Shown here one piece after another: positions 35,324 through 45,214 of a stretch of DNA of 64,000 bases. The translations under genes and the position numbers were made by a program. The stretch spans positions 310,001-374,000 of the forward strand of contig NZ_CVPE01000003.1 in the NCBI RefSeq assembly GCF_001049895.1, read 5' to 3'. Numbering within the stretch: the stretch's first letter is position 1; each line of letters begins with the position of its first letter. The notes beneath the pieces were generated by a model. It saw nothing but the letters and a program-made list of their open reading frames with translations. It had not been told where the DNA came from and ran no database searches. The stretch is from Rubeoparvulum massiliense. GTDB lineage: Bacteria > Bacillota > Bacilli > Rubeoparvulales > Rubeoparvulaceae.

Positions 35324-37119
35324 TTCTTTTGACCTCCTTCTTCTTCTTCCACTTTCTTAGCTACAGTGTGAGCTTTTGTATAGTCACGTTTACGTGGTGG
35401 AATCAAGGAAATATCAACTTCCTCATAGGATAACTCTGGACCATGTGTTTGAGAGTTGTATTGAGCGATCGTGGTCTTTAGCCAGTTTGCATCATCACGA
35501 TCAGGGAATTCTGGTTTGTAGTGAGAACCACGGCTTTCATTACGATTAAGAGCACCGAGGGTGATAACACGAGCCAATACCATCATATCCCACAATTGAC
35601 GTGTAAACATGGTAGCTTGGTTGCTCCATTTTGAAGTATCAGAAATACTGATATTTTGATAGCGTTTCATCAATTCTTGGATCTGTTCATCTGCTGTCTT
35701 CAAGTTCTTGTTCACACGTACAACCGTAACGTTTTCAGTCATGACGTTACCCAACTCTTGATGGAGTTTATATGCGTTCTCTTTACCATCCATCTTGAGG
35801 ATCTTGCCATAGTTTTCTTGCTCACGTTTGAGAGCTTGGTCAAAGTAACGGCTAGATTCTTCAGAAGCACTACGAGGTAGGCTCTTAATGTATTCTACAG
35901 CGTTAGGACCAGCTGTCATACCACCATAGATCGCAGATAGCAAGGAGTTCGCACCAAGACGGTTTGCACCGTGTTGAGAATAATCACATTCACCGGCAGC
36001 TAGCAAGCCAGGGATACTGGTGAATTGTTCAATGTCAACCCAGAGACCACCCATGGAATAGTGAACACCAGGGAAGATCTGCATTGGCACTTTTCGTGGG
36101 TCATCCCCAACGAATTTTTCATACATTTCAATGATACCGCCAAGCTTAACATCCAATTCCTTTGGATCCTTATGGGAAAGGTCAAGATAAACACGACGTT
36201 CGCCATTGATACCAAGTTTCAAGTCAACGCAGACGTGGAAAATTTCACGTGTAGCGATGTCACGAGGTACCAAGTTACCATAGGCAGGATATTTTTCTTC
36301 AAGGAAGTACCATGGTTTACCATCTTTATAAGTCCAAACACGGCCACCTTCACCACGAGCAGACTCAGACATCAAGCGTACCTTGTCATCGCCAGGGATA
36401 GCAGTGGGGTGAATTTGGATGAACTCACCGTTGGCGTATTTAGCACCTTGTTGATAAACAGTAGATGCAGCAGCACCTGTGTTAATGATGGAGTTTGTAG
36501 ATTTACCGAAGATCATTCCAAGACCACCTGTTGCCATGATGACAGCGTCACCAGCAAAGGCTTTGATCTCCATGGATTTAAGGTCTTGTGCTACGATCCC
36601 GATTGCACGGCCTTCGTCATTTTGAACAAGGGATAAGAAATCCCAGTACTCATATTTCTTTACGAGGCCTTGAGCTTCCCAACGACGTACTTGTTCGTCA
36701 GCTGCATATAGTAATTGTTGCCCTGTTGTTGCACCAGCATATGCAGTACGGTGATGCTGTGTACCACCGAAACGACGGAAGTCAAGTAAGCCTTCTGGTG
36801 TACGGTTAAACATTACACCCATACGGTCAAAAAGATGAATAATACCAGGCGCAGCATCGCACATGCGTTTTACTTGTGGTTGGTTGGCTAAGAAGTCACC
36901 ACCATAGATACTGTCGTCAAAGTGAATCCATGTTGAGTCATTTTCACCCTTGGTATTAACAGCTCCGTTAATACCACCTTGGGCACAAGCAGAGTGAGAA
37001 CGCTTAACAGGTACTAAAGAAAACAAATCAACTGGAATACCAGCTTCTGCAATTTTCACGGTTGCCATCAGGCCTGCAAGACCCCCGCCAACCACGATGA
37101 TACGAGAATTTTTGTTCAT
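35320..37119 (-). CDS. sdhA: Succinate dehydrogenase flavoprotein subunit
   Basis: Oxidises succinate to fumarate with covalent FAD. The dinucleotide fold RIIVVGGGLAGLMATVK lies at the N-terminus. The FAD-attachment and substrate region is HSACAQGGINGAVNTKGENDS (about 40-60). ATREIFHVC and the active-site Arg region GANRLGANSLLSAIYGG (near 390) are present. The start is ATG at 37119 (MNKNSRIIV), with GGGGAG upstream, giving 599 residues. A GTG seven codons earlier carries that site inside it. Confidence 0.97.
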   Translation of the reverse strand: MNKNSRIIVVGGGLAGLMATVKIAEAGIPVDLFSLVPVKRSHSACAQGGINGAVNTKGENDSTWIHFDDSIYGGDFLANQPQVKRMCDAAPGIIHLFDRMGVMFNRTPEGLLDFRRFGGTQHHRTAYAGATTGQQLLYAADEQVRRWEAQGLVKKYEYWDFLSLVQNDEGRAIGIVAQDLKSMEIKAFAGDAVIMATGGLGMIFGKSTNSIINTGAAASTVYQQGAKYANGEFIQIHPTAIPGDDKVRLMSESARGEGGRVWTYKDGKPWYFLEEKYPAYGNLVPRDIATREIFHVCVDLKLGINGERRVYLDLSHKDPKELDVKLGGIIEMYEKFVGDDPRKVPMQIFPGVHYSMGGLWVDIEQFTSIPGLLAAGECDYSQHGANRLGANSLLSAIYGGMTAGPNAVEYIKSLPRSASEESSRYFDQALKREQENYGKILKMDGKENAYKLHQELGNVMTENVTVVRVNKNLKTADEQIQELMKRYQNISISDTSKWSNQATMFTRQLWDMMVLARVITLGALNRNESRGSHYKPEFPDRDDANWLKTTIAQYNSQTHGPELSYEEVDISLIPPRKRDYTKAHTVAKKVEEEEGGQKK

Positions 37120-37157
37120 TACGGTATTCTCCCCTTTCACAATTTTACTCAGAGGGT

Positions 37158-37784
37158 TTATGCGTTAACCACAAAACCGTATAGAGCCATGATTCCAAGT
37201 GTGGAAATTAATAAGAAGAAGATGGCTGATACATAGCCAAAGATTTTTTGTGAACGGGGACCGATTGTGATACCCCAAGTGATTAAGAATGTAGATAATC
37301 CATTTGCAAAGTGGAATGTCGCAGATAAAAGACCAATAACATAAAGAGCTAATGAAATTGGGTTAGCAACGATTGCCCTCATGATATCGAAGTATTGTGT
37401 GTTATCTGCATAACCAAGAGCTACTTGCATCCGTGTTTCCCATACGTGCCATGTTAACCAGATAATCAAGAAGATACCTGTAACACGTTGAAGCATGAAG
37501 TTCACATTACGTAAGAAGCCAAAGCGACCTACGTTATTTTTTGCTTGGAAAGCGATAAATAAACCATAGATTCCGTGATAAAGGATTGGAACAAAAATCA
37601 AGAAGATTTCAAGGAATAATAAGAATGGCAAGCTTTCCATAAATTCTGCACGTGCATTAAATACTTCACGGCCTCCAAAAGCACCGGAGTTAATAAATAA
37701 ATGCACACATAAAAAAGCACCCACAGGGATAACCCCTAGTAACGAATGCAACTTACGGTTGAAATAGTGAGTCGTTTTTGCCAT
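37158..37784 (-). CDS. sdhC: Succinate dehydrogenase cytochrome b558 subunit
   Basis: Membrane anchor with two hemes that passes electrons to menaquinone. The 208 residues form five membrane segments. Histidines at 28 (CVHLF), 70 (LYHGIYG), 113 (TWHVWE) and 158 (FHFANG) correspond to the four heme ligands known for the Bacillus protein. The start ATG at 37784 has GAAGGAGGAAAACC upstream. It is the first gene of sdhCAB and, by its heme need, a customer of the hem operon. Confidence 0.97.
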   Translation of the reverse strand: MAKTTHYFNRKLHSLLGVIPVGAFLCVHLFINSGAFGGREVFNARAEFMESLPFLLFLEIFLIFVPILYHGIYGLFIAFQAKNNVGRFGFLRNVNFMLQRVTGIFLIIWLTWHVWETRMQVALGYADNTQYFDIMRAIVANPISLALYVIGLLSATFHFANGLSTFLITWGITIGPRSQKIFGYVSAIFFLLISTLGIMALYGFVVNA

Positions 37785-37820
37785 GGGTTTTCCTCCTTCG
37801 TCCTAGTCTACAACAAGTTT

Positions 37821-37849
37821 ACCATACTAACTCTGAGACAACCAATCAA
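37821..37849 (-). promoter_or_regulatory. Promoter of sdhCAB
   Basis: TTGATT (37849-37844), a 17-bp spacer and TATGGT (37826-37821) lie about 40 bases upstream of sdhC. Confidence 0.5.
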
Positions 37850-37988
37850 TTTTGCCTTCCACCATTGTCAGCAGATACCTTACGATTTTTGTCACATCTC
37901 CTTCCTTAACACCTATTTACTTTTTAACATATTTATTGTACTCCTGGTTAAAAAGCAAAATCAAGGAATTGAAATGTGGCAAACCATT

Positions 37989-39317
37989 CTAACCAACAAT
38001 AACCCGTTCTTTCGGAAAATGGTAAGTTGCTTTTTTATCTTGTTGTTGAATCAATAGTAGCAATGCACCCAAACCAATCCGTCCAATAAACATCAGGCAA
38101 ATTAAGATTACTTTACTAAAGCTGCTTAGTTGACTCGTAATTCCTAATGAAAGACCACATGTTCCGAATGCAGAACTAATTTCAAACATCATCTGCATTA
38201 GGGTAAAACGCTGTCCTTCCCAATAAGCCATCAGTAGTAGTCCGGTCATAAAGAGTCCTACTGCTGTGATTCCAACCACAATCGCTTTGTTCACATCAAG
38301 AGGATGAACCTGTCGTCCCATAACACGAACTTCCTGTTCTCCCCGTGCAAAGCTTCGGATGGTTAAGATTAGAATGGCTAGTGTTGTGGTACGTATTCCT
38401 CCACCACAACTTGATGGGGATGCCCCAATAAACATCAGAATCGTAATAAATAGCACCGTTGGCAGCATAAACAGATTGACATCAATGGTTGCGAGCCCTG
38501 CGCTTCGTGATGTAACCGAAGTAAACATTGAGATCAGCAAACTATCTCCCAGAGAATAATCACGAAATGCGTGACCGGCCTCGACGAGATAAATCACGAT
38601 AAAGCCAATGAGCATTAAAGAAAAATAGATGGTTAGTGAAAGCTTGCTATGAAGGCTAAGATGACGATCTTTCCGGTAGTCCATCAATTCGATTAAAACC
38701 GGGTATCCAATTCCCCCTAAGATAATCAGCAACATCACCGTTCCATTGATTACTAAATCACTCTGGAATGGAATAAGGCTGGCACTAAAGAGGTCGAAAC
38801 CGGCGTGAGTGAATGCGGAGACGGCATGGAAAATACCCAGATAAAACGCCTGATACCAAGGATAGTCATGCATAAGGTAGGTACCCAGTATCACTGCTCC
38901 CGTTCCCTCAATTACGAAAGCGAGTACTGTAATACGCTTAATCAGAGTGACCATCCCAGATAGGGCTGTTTGATTCTGGTCCCATTGAATCACCAAACGA
39001 TTACGGAGACCCACTTTCCGTCCTAGTATTACCCAGATGAAAGTACCCAATGTCATAAAGCCAATTCCACCAATTTGAATGGTGCAGAGTATGACGATCT
39101 GCCCGAACAAAGTGAAGGTCTCTGCTGTATTGGCAATGGCTAATCCGGTTACACTAATCGCGCTTGTAGCTGTGAACCACGCATCCACAAAGCTTAGATT
39201 GACACCTGGTTTTTGTGCAATGGGTAACAATAATAATAATGTAGATAGAAGACCGGCAAAAGCATATCCTGCCACCATGACCTGTACAGGCTTTAAGCGC
39301 CGTATCAAAAGCTTCAT
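37989..39317 (-). CDS. ktrB: Potassium uptake protein, KtrB/TrkH family
   Basis: Potassium translocating subunit, 442 residues with eight main membrane segments and four pore loops. The filter motifs are TATSAISVTGLAIAN, HAVSAFTHAGFDLF, TSVTSRSAGLATID and EISSAFGTCGLSLG, each with the conserved glycine. The start is ATG at 39317 (MKLLIRRLKPVQ), with AGGTGATG upstream. No gene for the cytoplasmic KtrA/KtrC gating ring lies nearby, so it must be encoded elsewhere, as for KtrD in B. subtilis. No c-di-AMP riboswitch was recognised in the 291-base leader. Confidence 0.93.
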   Translation of the reverse strand: MKLLIRRLKPVQVMVAGYAFAGLLSTLLLLLPIAQKPGVNLSFVDAWFTATSAISVTGLAIANTAETFTLFGQIVILCTIQIGGIGFMTLGTFIWVILGRKVGLRNRLVIQWDQNQTALSGMVTLIKRITVLAFVIEGTGAVILGTYLMHDYPWYQAFYLGIFHAVSAFTHAGFDLFSASLIPFQSDLVINGTVMLLIILGGIGYPVLIELMDYRKDRHLSLHSKLSLTIYFSLMLIGFIVIYLVEAGHAFRDYSLGDSLLISMFTSVTSRSAGLATIDVNLFMLPTVLFITILMFIGASPSSCGGGIRTTTLAILILTIRSFARGEQEVRVMGRQVHPLDVNKAIVVGITAVGLFMTGLLLMAYWEGQRFTLMQMMFEISSAFGTCGLSLGITSQLSSFSKVILICLMFIGRIGLGALLLLIQQQDKKATYHFPKERVIVG

Positions 39318-39508
39318 ATCATCACCTGACAATTCCGTAAGGATTTAGGAACCCCTCAATTCCCTTATCGTTACCATTATTCATGATTCCAGGTGAGATG
39401 TCTACCCTGCTTTGCCCATTGGCCATTTCCCTTCTGCTCTCTTCGAAACAAGAGAAACTTGGGCCTAAACATGCAATTTTAACCTAACCCTTCACATTAC
39501 ACGATAAA

Positions 39509-39555
39509 TCAGCAGGAATTTTGAATCTCATCTTGCTAGTCGCTAATCCTGCTGA
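39509..39555. repeat. 9-bp inverted repeat upstream of ktrB
   Basis: TCAGCAGGA (39509-39517) and TCCTGCTGA (39547-39555) are perfectly complementary with a 29-base loop, in the 39318-39608 gap between uvrC and ktrB. It may be a weak terminator or a regulatory hairpin. Nothing else was recognised in the gap. Confidence 0.5.
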
Positions 39556-39608
39556 CACTAAATTAATATAATCGTTTCGGTAGATAATGCAATGGTTTAA
39601 ATTGCCAA

Positions 39609-41399
39609 CTATTCCTCGTTTTTAAGGTGCTCCTGGATGAGTTCCGCCACTTTAGGGGGAATCCCTACCCCCACAATTTCCTCTAAACTAGCTGTCTGAA
39701 TTTTTTTAATTGAGCCAAAATGCTTTAATAAAGACTGCTTTCTTTTTGATCCAACACCTGGAATTCCATCGAGGCGAGATTGAAACATACTCTTACTTCG
39801 TGTCTGTCGGTGGAAGGTGATGGCAAAGCGGTGTACCTCATCTTGGATCCTTTGTAGAAGAAAGAATTCTTCAGAAGTAGGATCTAATTCAATCTCTTCT
39901 GCCGCTGCACCAAATAGTAAGCGTGCAGTCTGATGCTTCTCATCTTTAACCATCCCACCAACAGGAATAAACAACCCTAGCTCATTCTCCAGCACATCAC
40001 ATGCTACCTTCATCTGTCCCTTGCCACCATCCACAAGGATGAGATCAGGCAGCGGTAAATTTTCACGAAGTACACGAGTATAGCGGCGGCGTATTACTTC
40101 TCGCATGGACTCCACATCATTAGGACCTTCTACCTGCTTAATCTTGTACTTTCGGTATTCCCGCCTCATCGGCTTACCATCAACAAAGACAACCATGGCA
40201 GAGACCGGGTCAGTCCCTTGAATATTCGAATTATCAAACGCTTCAATCCAGTTTAAATCACCTATTTGTAAGCGTGCGCCAAGACGACGTACCGCTTCTG
40301 TGGTTCTAGCCTCATTGCGAGTTAGTAAACGAAATTTCTCATCCAGCGCCATATGAGCATTGGCCTGTGCCATCTCTACAAGGCTTCGCTTTTGCCCCCG
40401 AACCGGTACAAGTACCTTTGCTTGTAGCAATTCTTGCAGTCCATCTACCTCGATGTTGGCTGGGAGTAAGATCTCCTTTGGCACTTCATGCTGATCGTAG
40501 AACTGCATGACAAAGGAGAGAAATTCATCACTACCATCACCGTAGGAAGGGAAGAAGGAAACCTCACGCTGGATCATTTTGCCCTGACGAATAAAAAAGA
40601 CTTGAATGCAGATCCAACCTTTATCCACCACAAAGCCAAAAACATCACGGTCTACTCCATCATGGAGATGAATGGTCTGCTTCACCATCACTGTTTCAAT
40701 ATGTTGAATGAGGTCTCGTAGCTCCTTAGCACGTTCAAACTGGAGGGCTTCTGCAGCCTCCATCATCTCCTTACGTAGCTCCTCTTGGATCTTTTGATGC
40801 CCACCATTAAGAAATTGGGTGATCTGCTGAACGATCTCATCATACTTTTCCTGTTGCACAGGATATTCGCAGGGTGCTAGACATTGTCCTAGATGATAGT
40901 AGAGACAGATCCGATTGGGGATGGTTCTACACTTTCGCAATGGATAGAGACGGTCCAATAGCTTCTTGGTTTGCTGTGCTGCTGCTGCATTAGGGTATGG
41001 GCCATAATATTTAGACTTTCCTCGCTGGTTTACCTTCCGCGTAATCTCCAAACGTGGATGTTCACCTAAGGAGAGCTTAATATACGGATAGGTTTTATCA
41101 TCCTTCAGCATGATATTGTACTGCGGTGAATACTGCTTAATCAGATTTAATTCCAGTAATAACGCCTCTGTTGCAGATTTGGTGATGATATATTCAAAGT
41201 CCACAATTTCACTGACCAACTTTTGTGTTTTTCCATCATGAGTTCCAGTAAAATATGAGCGAACACGATTACGCAAATTCTTTGCCTTACCTACATAGAT
41301 AATCTGCCCCTGTGCATCTCTCATGAGGTAGCATCCAGGGTTCGTAGGAAGTAAGCTAAGCTTTTCTTGCAAATATTTTGTTTGCGCTCCCAAATGCAT
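39609..41399 (-). CDS. uvrC: Excinuclease ABC subunit C
   Basis: Makes the dual incisions of nucleotide excision repair. The order is the GIY-YIG nuclease ([34 protein letters not shown]), a Cys-rich region ([21 protein letters not shown]), the UVR motif near 210, the RNase H-like nuclease ([25 protein letters not shown]) and two C-terminal helix-hairpin-helix motifs ([21 protein letters not shown]). The start ATG at 41399 lies very close to AAAAGGGGG. TTG at 41393 is better spaced. The length is about 596 residues. Confidence 0.96.
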   Translation of the reverse strand: MHLGAQTKYLQEKLSLLPTNPGCYLMRDAQGQIIYVGKAKNLRNRVRSYFTGTHDGKTQKLVSEIVDFEYIITKSATEALLLELNLIKQYSPQYNIMLKDDKTYPYIKLSLGEHPRLEITRKVNQRGKSKYYGPYPNAAAAQQTKKLLDRLYPLRKCRTIPNRICLYYHLGQCLAPCEYPVQQEKYDEIVQQITQFLNGGHQKIQEELRKEMMEAAEALQFERAKELRDLIQHIETVMVKQTIHLHDGVDRDVFGFVVDKGWICIQVFFIRQGKMIQREVSFFPSYGDGSDEFLSFVMQFYDQHEVPKEILLPANIEVDGLQELLQAKVLVPVRGQKRSLVEMAQANAHMALDEKFRLLTRNEARTTEAVRRLGARLQIGDLNWIEAFDNSNIQGTDPVSAMVVFVDGKPMRREYRKYKIKQVEGPNDVESMREVIRRRYTRVLRENLPLPDLILVDGGKGQMKVACDVLENELGLFIPVGGMVKDEKHQTARLLFGAAAEEIELDPTSEEFFLLQRIQDEVHRFAITFHRQTRSKSMFQSRLDGIPGVGSKRKQSLLKHFGSIKKIQTASLEEIVGVGIPPKVAELIQEHLKNEE

Positions 41400-41415
41400 C
41401 CCCCTTTTCTCATAC

Positions 41416-41448
41416 AAAAACAGCTACTAACATAGCTGTCAGTAGCTG
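41416..41448 (-). terminator. Terminator of trxA
   Basis: The stem CAGCTACT / AGTAGCTG (41421-41428, 41441-41448) is followed by TTTTTG on the minus strand, just ahead of uvrC. Confidence 0.8.
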
Positions 41449-41473
41449 CTACTTGCAGTTTTTCACGGCAAGA

Positions 41474-41788
41474 TTATAGATGCTTTTGTAATTTAGCCAT
41501 TAATGCTTCCTTAGGTTGGAAGCCAATGATCTTGTCAACAACCTCGCCATTTTTAAAGACCATCAATGTTGGAATACTCATGATCCCATATTGACCAGAA
41601 ACAGCTGGATTTTCATCCACATTTAGTTTAGCAATCTTTAAACGATCACCAACTTCGCCATCGATCTCTTCCAATACTGGTGCAATCATTTTACATGGTC
41701 CGCACCATGGAGCCCAGAAGTCTACGAGTACTGTACCGCTGCTCACATTTGTTTGGAAGTCATTATCACTTACATGCACAATTGCCAT
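41474..41788 (-). CDS. trxA: Thioredoxin
   Basis: General disulfide reductant of the cytosol, 104 residues. The active site [15 protein letters not shown] (Cys30, Cys33) is present, as are the cis-proline region [12 protein letters not shown] and the GFQPKE tail. The start ATG at 41788 has AAGGAGGAAATAAA upstream. It has its own promoter and terminator. Confidence 0.98.
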   Translation of the reverse strand: MAIVHVSDNDFQTNVSSGTVLVDFWAPWCGPCKMIAPVLEEIDGEVGDRLKIAKLNVDENPAVSGQYGIMSIPTLMVFKNGEVVDKIIGFQPKEALMAKLQKHL

Positions 41789-41824
41789 TTTATTTCCTCC
41801 TTATGTGTATGTCCGAGTACTCCA

Positions 41825-41854
41825 AGTATATCACCTAGATGATAAATATTCCAA
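41825..41854 (-). promoter_or_regulatory. Promoter of trxA
   Basis: TTGGAA (41854-41849), an 18-bp spacer and TATACT (41830-41825). Confidence 0.55.
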
Positions 41855-41934
41855 CCTGAAGCACTTCGTACTTTTTTGAGTTTATATACCCTATGAGGTA
41901 TTATATTCGAATGGAGGAAGTTTCGCAAGTCCTT

Positions 41935-42906
41935 TTAGAGCATGCTCCGTAGCTCCTCTGTAAATAAAGGAACCACCTCAAATAAATCACCTACAATCCC
42001 ATAATCAGCAACCTGAAAGATGGGAGCCTCCGGATCCTTATTAATCGCCACGATCACCTTGGAATTACTCATACCAGCTAAGTGTTGAATCGCGCCAGAA
42101 ATTCCGCAAGCAATATACAGGGTAGGTGTGACTACCTTACCAGTTTGCCCAATTTGCAGAGAATAATCACAGTACTCTGCATCACAAGCACCTCTTGATG
42201 CACCTACAGCACCGCCAAGTAAATCAGCTAACTCCCGCAGCGGTGCAAAGCCCTCAGCACTCTTCACACCACGCCCGCCTGCAACAACAATTTTGGCCTC
42301 CGCTAAGTCCACTCCTGCGGTAGCTTTCTGAATTACTTCGCGGACAATGGTGCGTAGATCGTGGATCTCCACTTCAAACTGCTGTACCATCACATTCCGT
42401 CCTTCATCTGCTGATAGGATTGGAATATTATTGGGGCGAATGGTTACAACGTGAATCTCTGTGAGAAAAGTTTTCTTTTCAAAGGCTTTTCCTGCATAGA
42501 TGGGTCTTAAATACTGAATCTCATCACCTACCTGCTCGATTCCAATACAGTCTGTGATCAAGCCCTGTTGAAAACGAGCGGCTAAACGTGGCGCCAGATC
42601 CTTACCCATCGCAGTGTGTCCGAGTACGAAGGCATCTGGCTTCTGTGCCTCCAACACTTGCTTTAGCGCTTGAAAATAGGCATCGGTGGTATATGTGGAT
42701 AGTGCTTCATGCTGCACATGTATTATTTCATCAGCACCATGCTGGGCCAATGCTTTGAGGGTGCTCTCATCAGCATCACCTAGAATAACAGAGAGTATCC
42801 TACCCTCCTCACCTGCGATAAGGCGGGCTGCTGCAATGGCCTCAAGGGATACTTGCCGTAGCTGTTCACCTTTTTTCTCTGCAACGGTTACCACAGTCTT
42901 TTTCAT
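41935..42906 (-). CDS. etfA: Electron transfer flavoprotein, alpha subunit
   Basis: Holds FAD and passes electrons from acyl-CoA dehydrogenases to the quinone pool. The 323 residues end with the FAD-binding domain: VVAGGRGVKSAEGFAPLRELADLLGGAVGASR, then GQTGKVVTPTLYIACGISGAIQHLAGM, and AINKDPEAPIFQVADYGIVGD. It is the last gene of the fad-etf operon, 24 bases after etfB. The start ATG at 42906 has GGAGAGC upstream. Confidence 0.96.
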   Translation of the reverse strand: MKKTVVTVAEKKGEQLRQVSLEAIAAARLIAGEEGRILSVILGDADESTLKALAQHGADEIIHVQHEALSTYTTDAYFQALKQVLEAQKPDAFVLGHTAMGKDLAPRLAARFQQGLITDCIGIEQVGDEIQYLRPIYAGKAFEKKTFLTEIHVVTIRPNNIPILSADEGRNVMVQQFEVEIHDLRTIVREVIQKATAGVDLAEAKIVVAGGRGVKSAEGFAPLRELADLLGGAVGASRGACDAEYCDYSLQIGQTGKVVTPTLYIACGISGAIQHLAGMSNSKVIVAINKDPEAPIFQVADYGIVGDLFEVVPLFTEELRSML

Positions 42907-42930
42907 CTTATCAGCTCTCCTTCCTCGCCA

Positions 42931-43719
42931 TTAATCCAGGCTGATTACTTTTGCCTCATGCTGCAAGCGATGGACCAATTCCTTCACTTGCTCCTGAAGT
43001 TCCCCTTTTAATATACGACCTGCCTGTTTAGGTGGTGGTAAGAAGGTGTCCACCTTCTTTGTTTTACTTGCCACCTCTTCCCATGTCACACCAAGATCTT
43101 CTAATGTAAGAACATCCAAGGGCTTCTTCTTTGCTTTCATAATCCCTTGCAGGGAAGGATAGCGCGGTTCATTGAGGCCTTGCTGCGCTGTCACTAGCAA
43201 AGGTAGAGCGGTGGCAATAATCTCTGTATCTCCTTCCACATCCCGATCCACCATTACTTCATCGCCCTGAATCGCAATCTTCACGATGGTGGTGACCTGT
43301 GGAATGCCGAGGAGTTCTGCTACCCTAGCACCCACCTGGCCAGAGCCATCATCAACTGCCATATTGCCCGCCAAGATCAGCTGGTAAGGTTGATCCTTGA
43401 GGATCTGATAGAGAAGCTGTGAGACCGTGTACTCATCAAGCTCATGCTCCTCTCCATCATCCCCGATGCTAAGACGGATGGCACGGTCAGCTCCCATGGC
43501 AAGGGCAGTGCGCAGTGAGCTCTCTACCCGTTCAGATCCCACTGAGATTACAGTCACCTCACCGCCATGAGCTTCACGGAGGCGTATCGCTTCCTCCACC
43601 GCATATTCATCATAGGGGTTGATAATATACTCCACCCCTTCGTCACTAATCTTTCTGTCCTTTAGAATGATTTTCTCCTCGGTATCAAAGGTCTGCTTCA
43701 TTAAAACATAGAAGTTCAT
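42931..43719 (-). CDS. etfB: Electron transfer flavoprotein, beta subunit
   Basis: Partner of EtfA; binds AMP and docks dehydrogenases. The product starts MNFYVLMKQTFDTEEKI and includes the signature YAVEEAIRLREAHGGEVTVISVG, DDGSGQVGARVAELLGIPQVT and LLVTAQQGLNEPRYPSLQGIMKAKKKPL. The start is ATG at 43719, with AAGGAGG 9 bases upstream, giving 262 residues. Seven extra in-frame codons upstream lack a site. Confidence 0.96.
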   Translation of the reverse strand: MNFYVLMKQTFDTEEKIILKDRKISDEGVEYIINPYDEYAVEEAIRLREAHGGEVTVISVGSERVESSLRTALAMGADRAIRLSIGDDGEEHELDEYTVSQLLYQILKDQPYQLILAGNMAVDDGSGQVGARVAELLGIPQVTTIVKIAIQGDEVMVDRDVEGDTEIIATALPLLVTAQQGLNEPRYPSLQGIMKAKKKPLDVLTLEDLGVTWEEVASKTKKVDTFLPPPKQAGRILKGELQEQVKELVHRLQHEAKVISLD

Positions 43720-43771
43720 TTGCGAATGCCTCCTTTTCACAATTGAAGGAACTATCTGATAATTTTAGAGC

Positions 43772-44545
43772 TTATTCATCAACAAAATGGGGTGCACGTT
43801 TCTCCAAGAATGCTTGGACGCCTTCACGCATGTCCTTCGATGAAAATGACTGGCCAAAAAATTCAGCTTCCTTTATCAATCCCTCATCTAGAAAAGAGTG
43901 CTCCGTCTCACGTACCGCTTCTAAGGCCTTGATCACCGTTAATTTACTCTTTCCACAAATCGCTTGAGCGAGATGGAGAGCTTCATCTAACAATTGATCC
44001 TGGGTAACGAGACGATTGAGTAAACCGATTCGGTATCCCTCTTCTCCATCAATGATCCGACTGGTTAAAATCATTTCTAGTGCCCTTGCCTTCCCCACAA
44101 GGCGAGGTAGACGTTGCGTCCCACCCCAACCAGGAATTAAACCTAAATTTAGTTCAGGCAAACCCAGTTTCGTCTCAGGTGTTCCCAGTCGAATATGGCA
44201 GGACATGGCCAATTCTAGTCCTCCACCTAATGCTGCTCCATGAATGGCAGCGATTACAGGGCGATTAAAGCCTTCAATTGTATTGAAGAGTTGCTGCCCC
44301 AACCGTGCCATCTCGATACCCGCTTCTACGGTATCGATCTGAGTAAATTCCTTAATATCTGCCCCTGCAGCGAAGAAGCGTCCTTCGCCATGGAGAATAA
44401 CTGCTCGGATCGATTGATCCTCTTCCATCTGTGCAAAAAGCTGCTCCAGTTCTTCCAAGCTTGCTCGATTCAAGGCATTGGCTGGAGGGTGGTTAATCGA
44501 AACCCAGCCGATGCCCTCCTCCTTACGAAATTGCAGATGATTCAT
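43772..44545 (-). CDS. Enoyl-CoA hydratase
   Basis: Crotonase-family enzyme that hydrates trans-2-enoyl-CoA in beta-oxidation. The 257 residues show the oxyanion-hole motifs FAAGADIKEF (near 63) and HGAALGGGLELAMSCHI (near 102). Catalytic glutamates are in GGGLELAM and KLGLPELNLGLIPGWGGTQRL (near 130). In B. subtilis the gene at this place is fadB (fadR-fadB-etfB-etfA). It lies 27 bases after fadR, under the FadR operator. The start ATG at 44545 has GGAGGGCGATT upstream. Confidence 0.92.
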   Translation of the reverse strand: MNHLQFRKEEGIGWVSINHPPANALNRASLEELEQLFAQMEEDQSIRAVILHGEGRFFAAGADIKEFTQIDTVEAGIEMARLGQQLFNTIEGFNRPVIAAIHGAALGGGLELAMSCHIRLGTPETKLGLPELNLGLIPGWGGTQRLPRLVGKARALEMILTSRIIDGEEGYRIGLLNRLVTQDQLLDEALHLAQAICGKSKLTVIKALEAVRETEHSFLDEGLIKEAEFFGQSFSSKDMREGVQAFLEKRAPHFVDE

Positions 44546-44572
44546 AATCGCCCTCCATTCGCTCTTCTGGTT

Positions 44573-45163
44573 TTATTCCATCCTCACCATTCCAAATTTC
44601 AGCAATTGATGAAGGGGTTCTACCTGCGTACGCATATCATATTTGCAGCCCTTCATCACCCAAGCTGTTACCGTTTCATCTAAAGTCCCGAAGATCATCC
44701 GACGAGCCATCCGTTGGTCAATATCCGGGCGGAAATATCCGGTCTCCACCCCTTCAGCAATAATCTGGGCAATCACATCCTGATAACGTTTCACGATCTT
44801 TCCTAATTCATCGCGGATCTCTTTTTGTGGTTGGCGCAGCTCTAATTGTGTTACCATTGCTAACGCTTGATCACGATTTAGCATCTCAAGATGAGTGGCA
44901 ATCAATGCCCGTAACTTACCATCCACCGTCGTTTCTTGGTCAATGCGTCCTTGAATCACATCCACAAATTGACCCATCTTTTTATTAAACATGGAGATCA
45001 AAAGATCGTCCTTGTTCTTAAAGTAGAGGTAGATGGTTCCATCCGCTACATTCGCCTCTTTTGCGATCTTGGAAACCTGTGCCTTATGGTAGCCAGATTC
45101 AGCAATTACGCGGACTGCTGCATCAATGATCACGTCATACTTGTTCTGCTTTGATTTTTCCAT
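44573..45163 (-). CDS. fadR: Fatty-acid degradation repressor FadR (TetR family)
   Basis: A 196-residue TetR-type regulator. The N-terminal helix-turn-helix is VSKIAKEANVADGTIYLYFKNKDDLLISMF (near 27-55), and a helical ligand domain for long-chain acyl-CoA fills the rest (RMIFGTLDETVTAWVMKG near 165). Order and neighbours match Bacillus fadR, and its own promoter carries a perfect FadR operator. The start ATG at 45163 has GTGAGGCG upstream. Confidence 0.94.
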   Translation of the reverse strand: MEKSKQNKYDVIIDAAVRVIAESGYHKAQVSKIAKEANVADGTIYLYFKNKDDLLISMFNKKMGQFVDVIQGRIDQETTVDGKLRALIATHLEMLNRDQALAMVTQLELRQPQKEIRDELGKIVKRYQDVIAQIIAEGVETGYFRPDIDQRMARRMIFGTLDETVTAWVMKGCKYDMRTQVEPLHQLLKFGMVRME

Positions 45164-45187
45164 GCTTGACGCCTCACTTCATCAATT

Positions 45188-45211
45188 AGTGAATGACTAT
45201 TCATTCACTAT
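45188..45211. promoter_or_regulatory. FadR operator
   Basis: TGAATGACTATTCATTCA (45190-45207) fits the Bacillus FadR box TGAATGAnTAnTCATTCA exactly. The palindrome extends to 10-bp arms (TAGTGAATGA / TCATTCACTA) around CTAT. It lies just downstream of the fadR promoter -10, so repression by blocking initiation is expected. Confidence 0.92.
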
Positions 45212-45214
45212 AAG

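Noticed and set aside
36025-36636. 203-codon open frame on the plus strand inside sdhA
   Set aside because: It is fully antisense to a strongly conserved gene, has no ribosome site and its product has no recognisable pattern.
44240-44683. 147-codon plus-strand frame across the fadR/enoyl-CoA hydratase junction
   Set aside because: Antisense to two well-supported genes and without a ribosome site.
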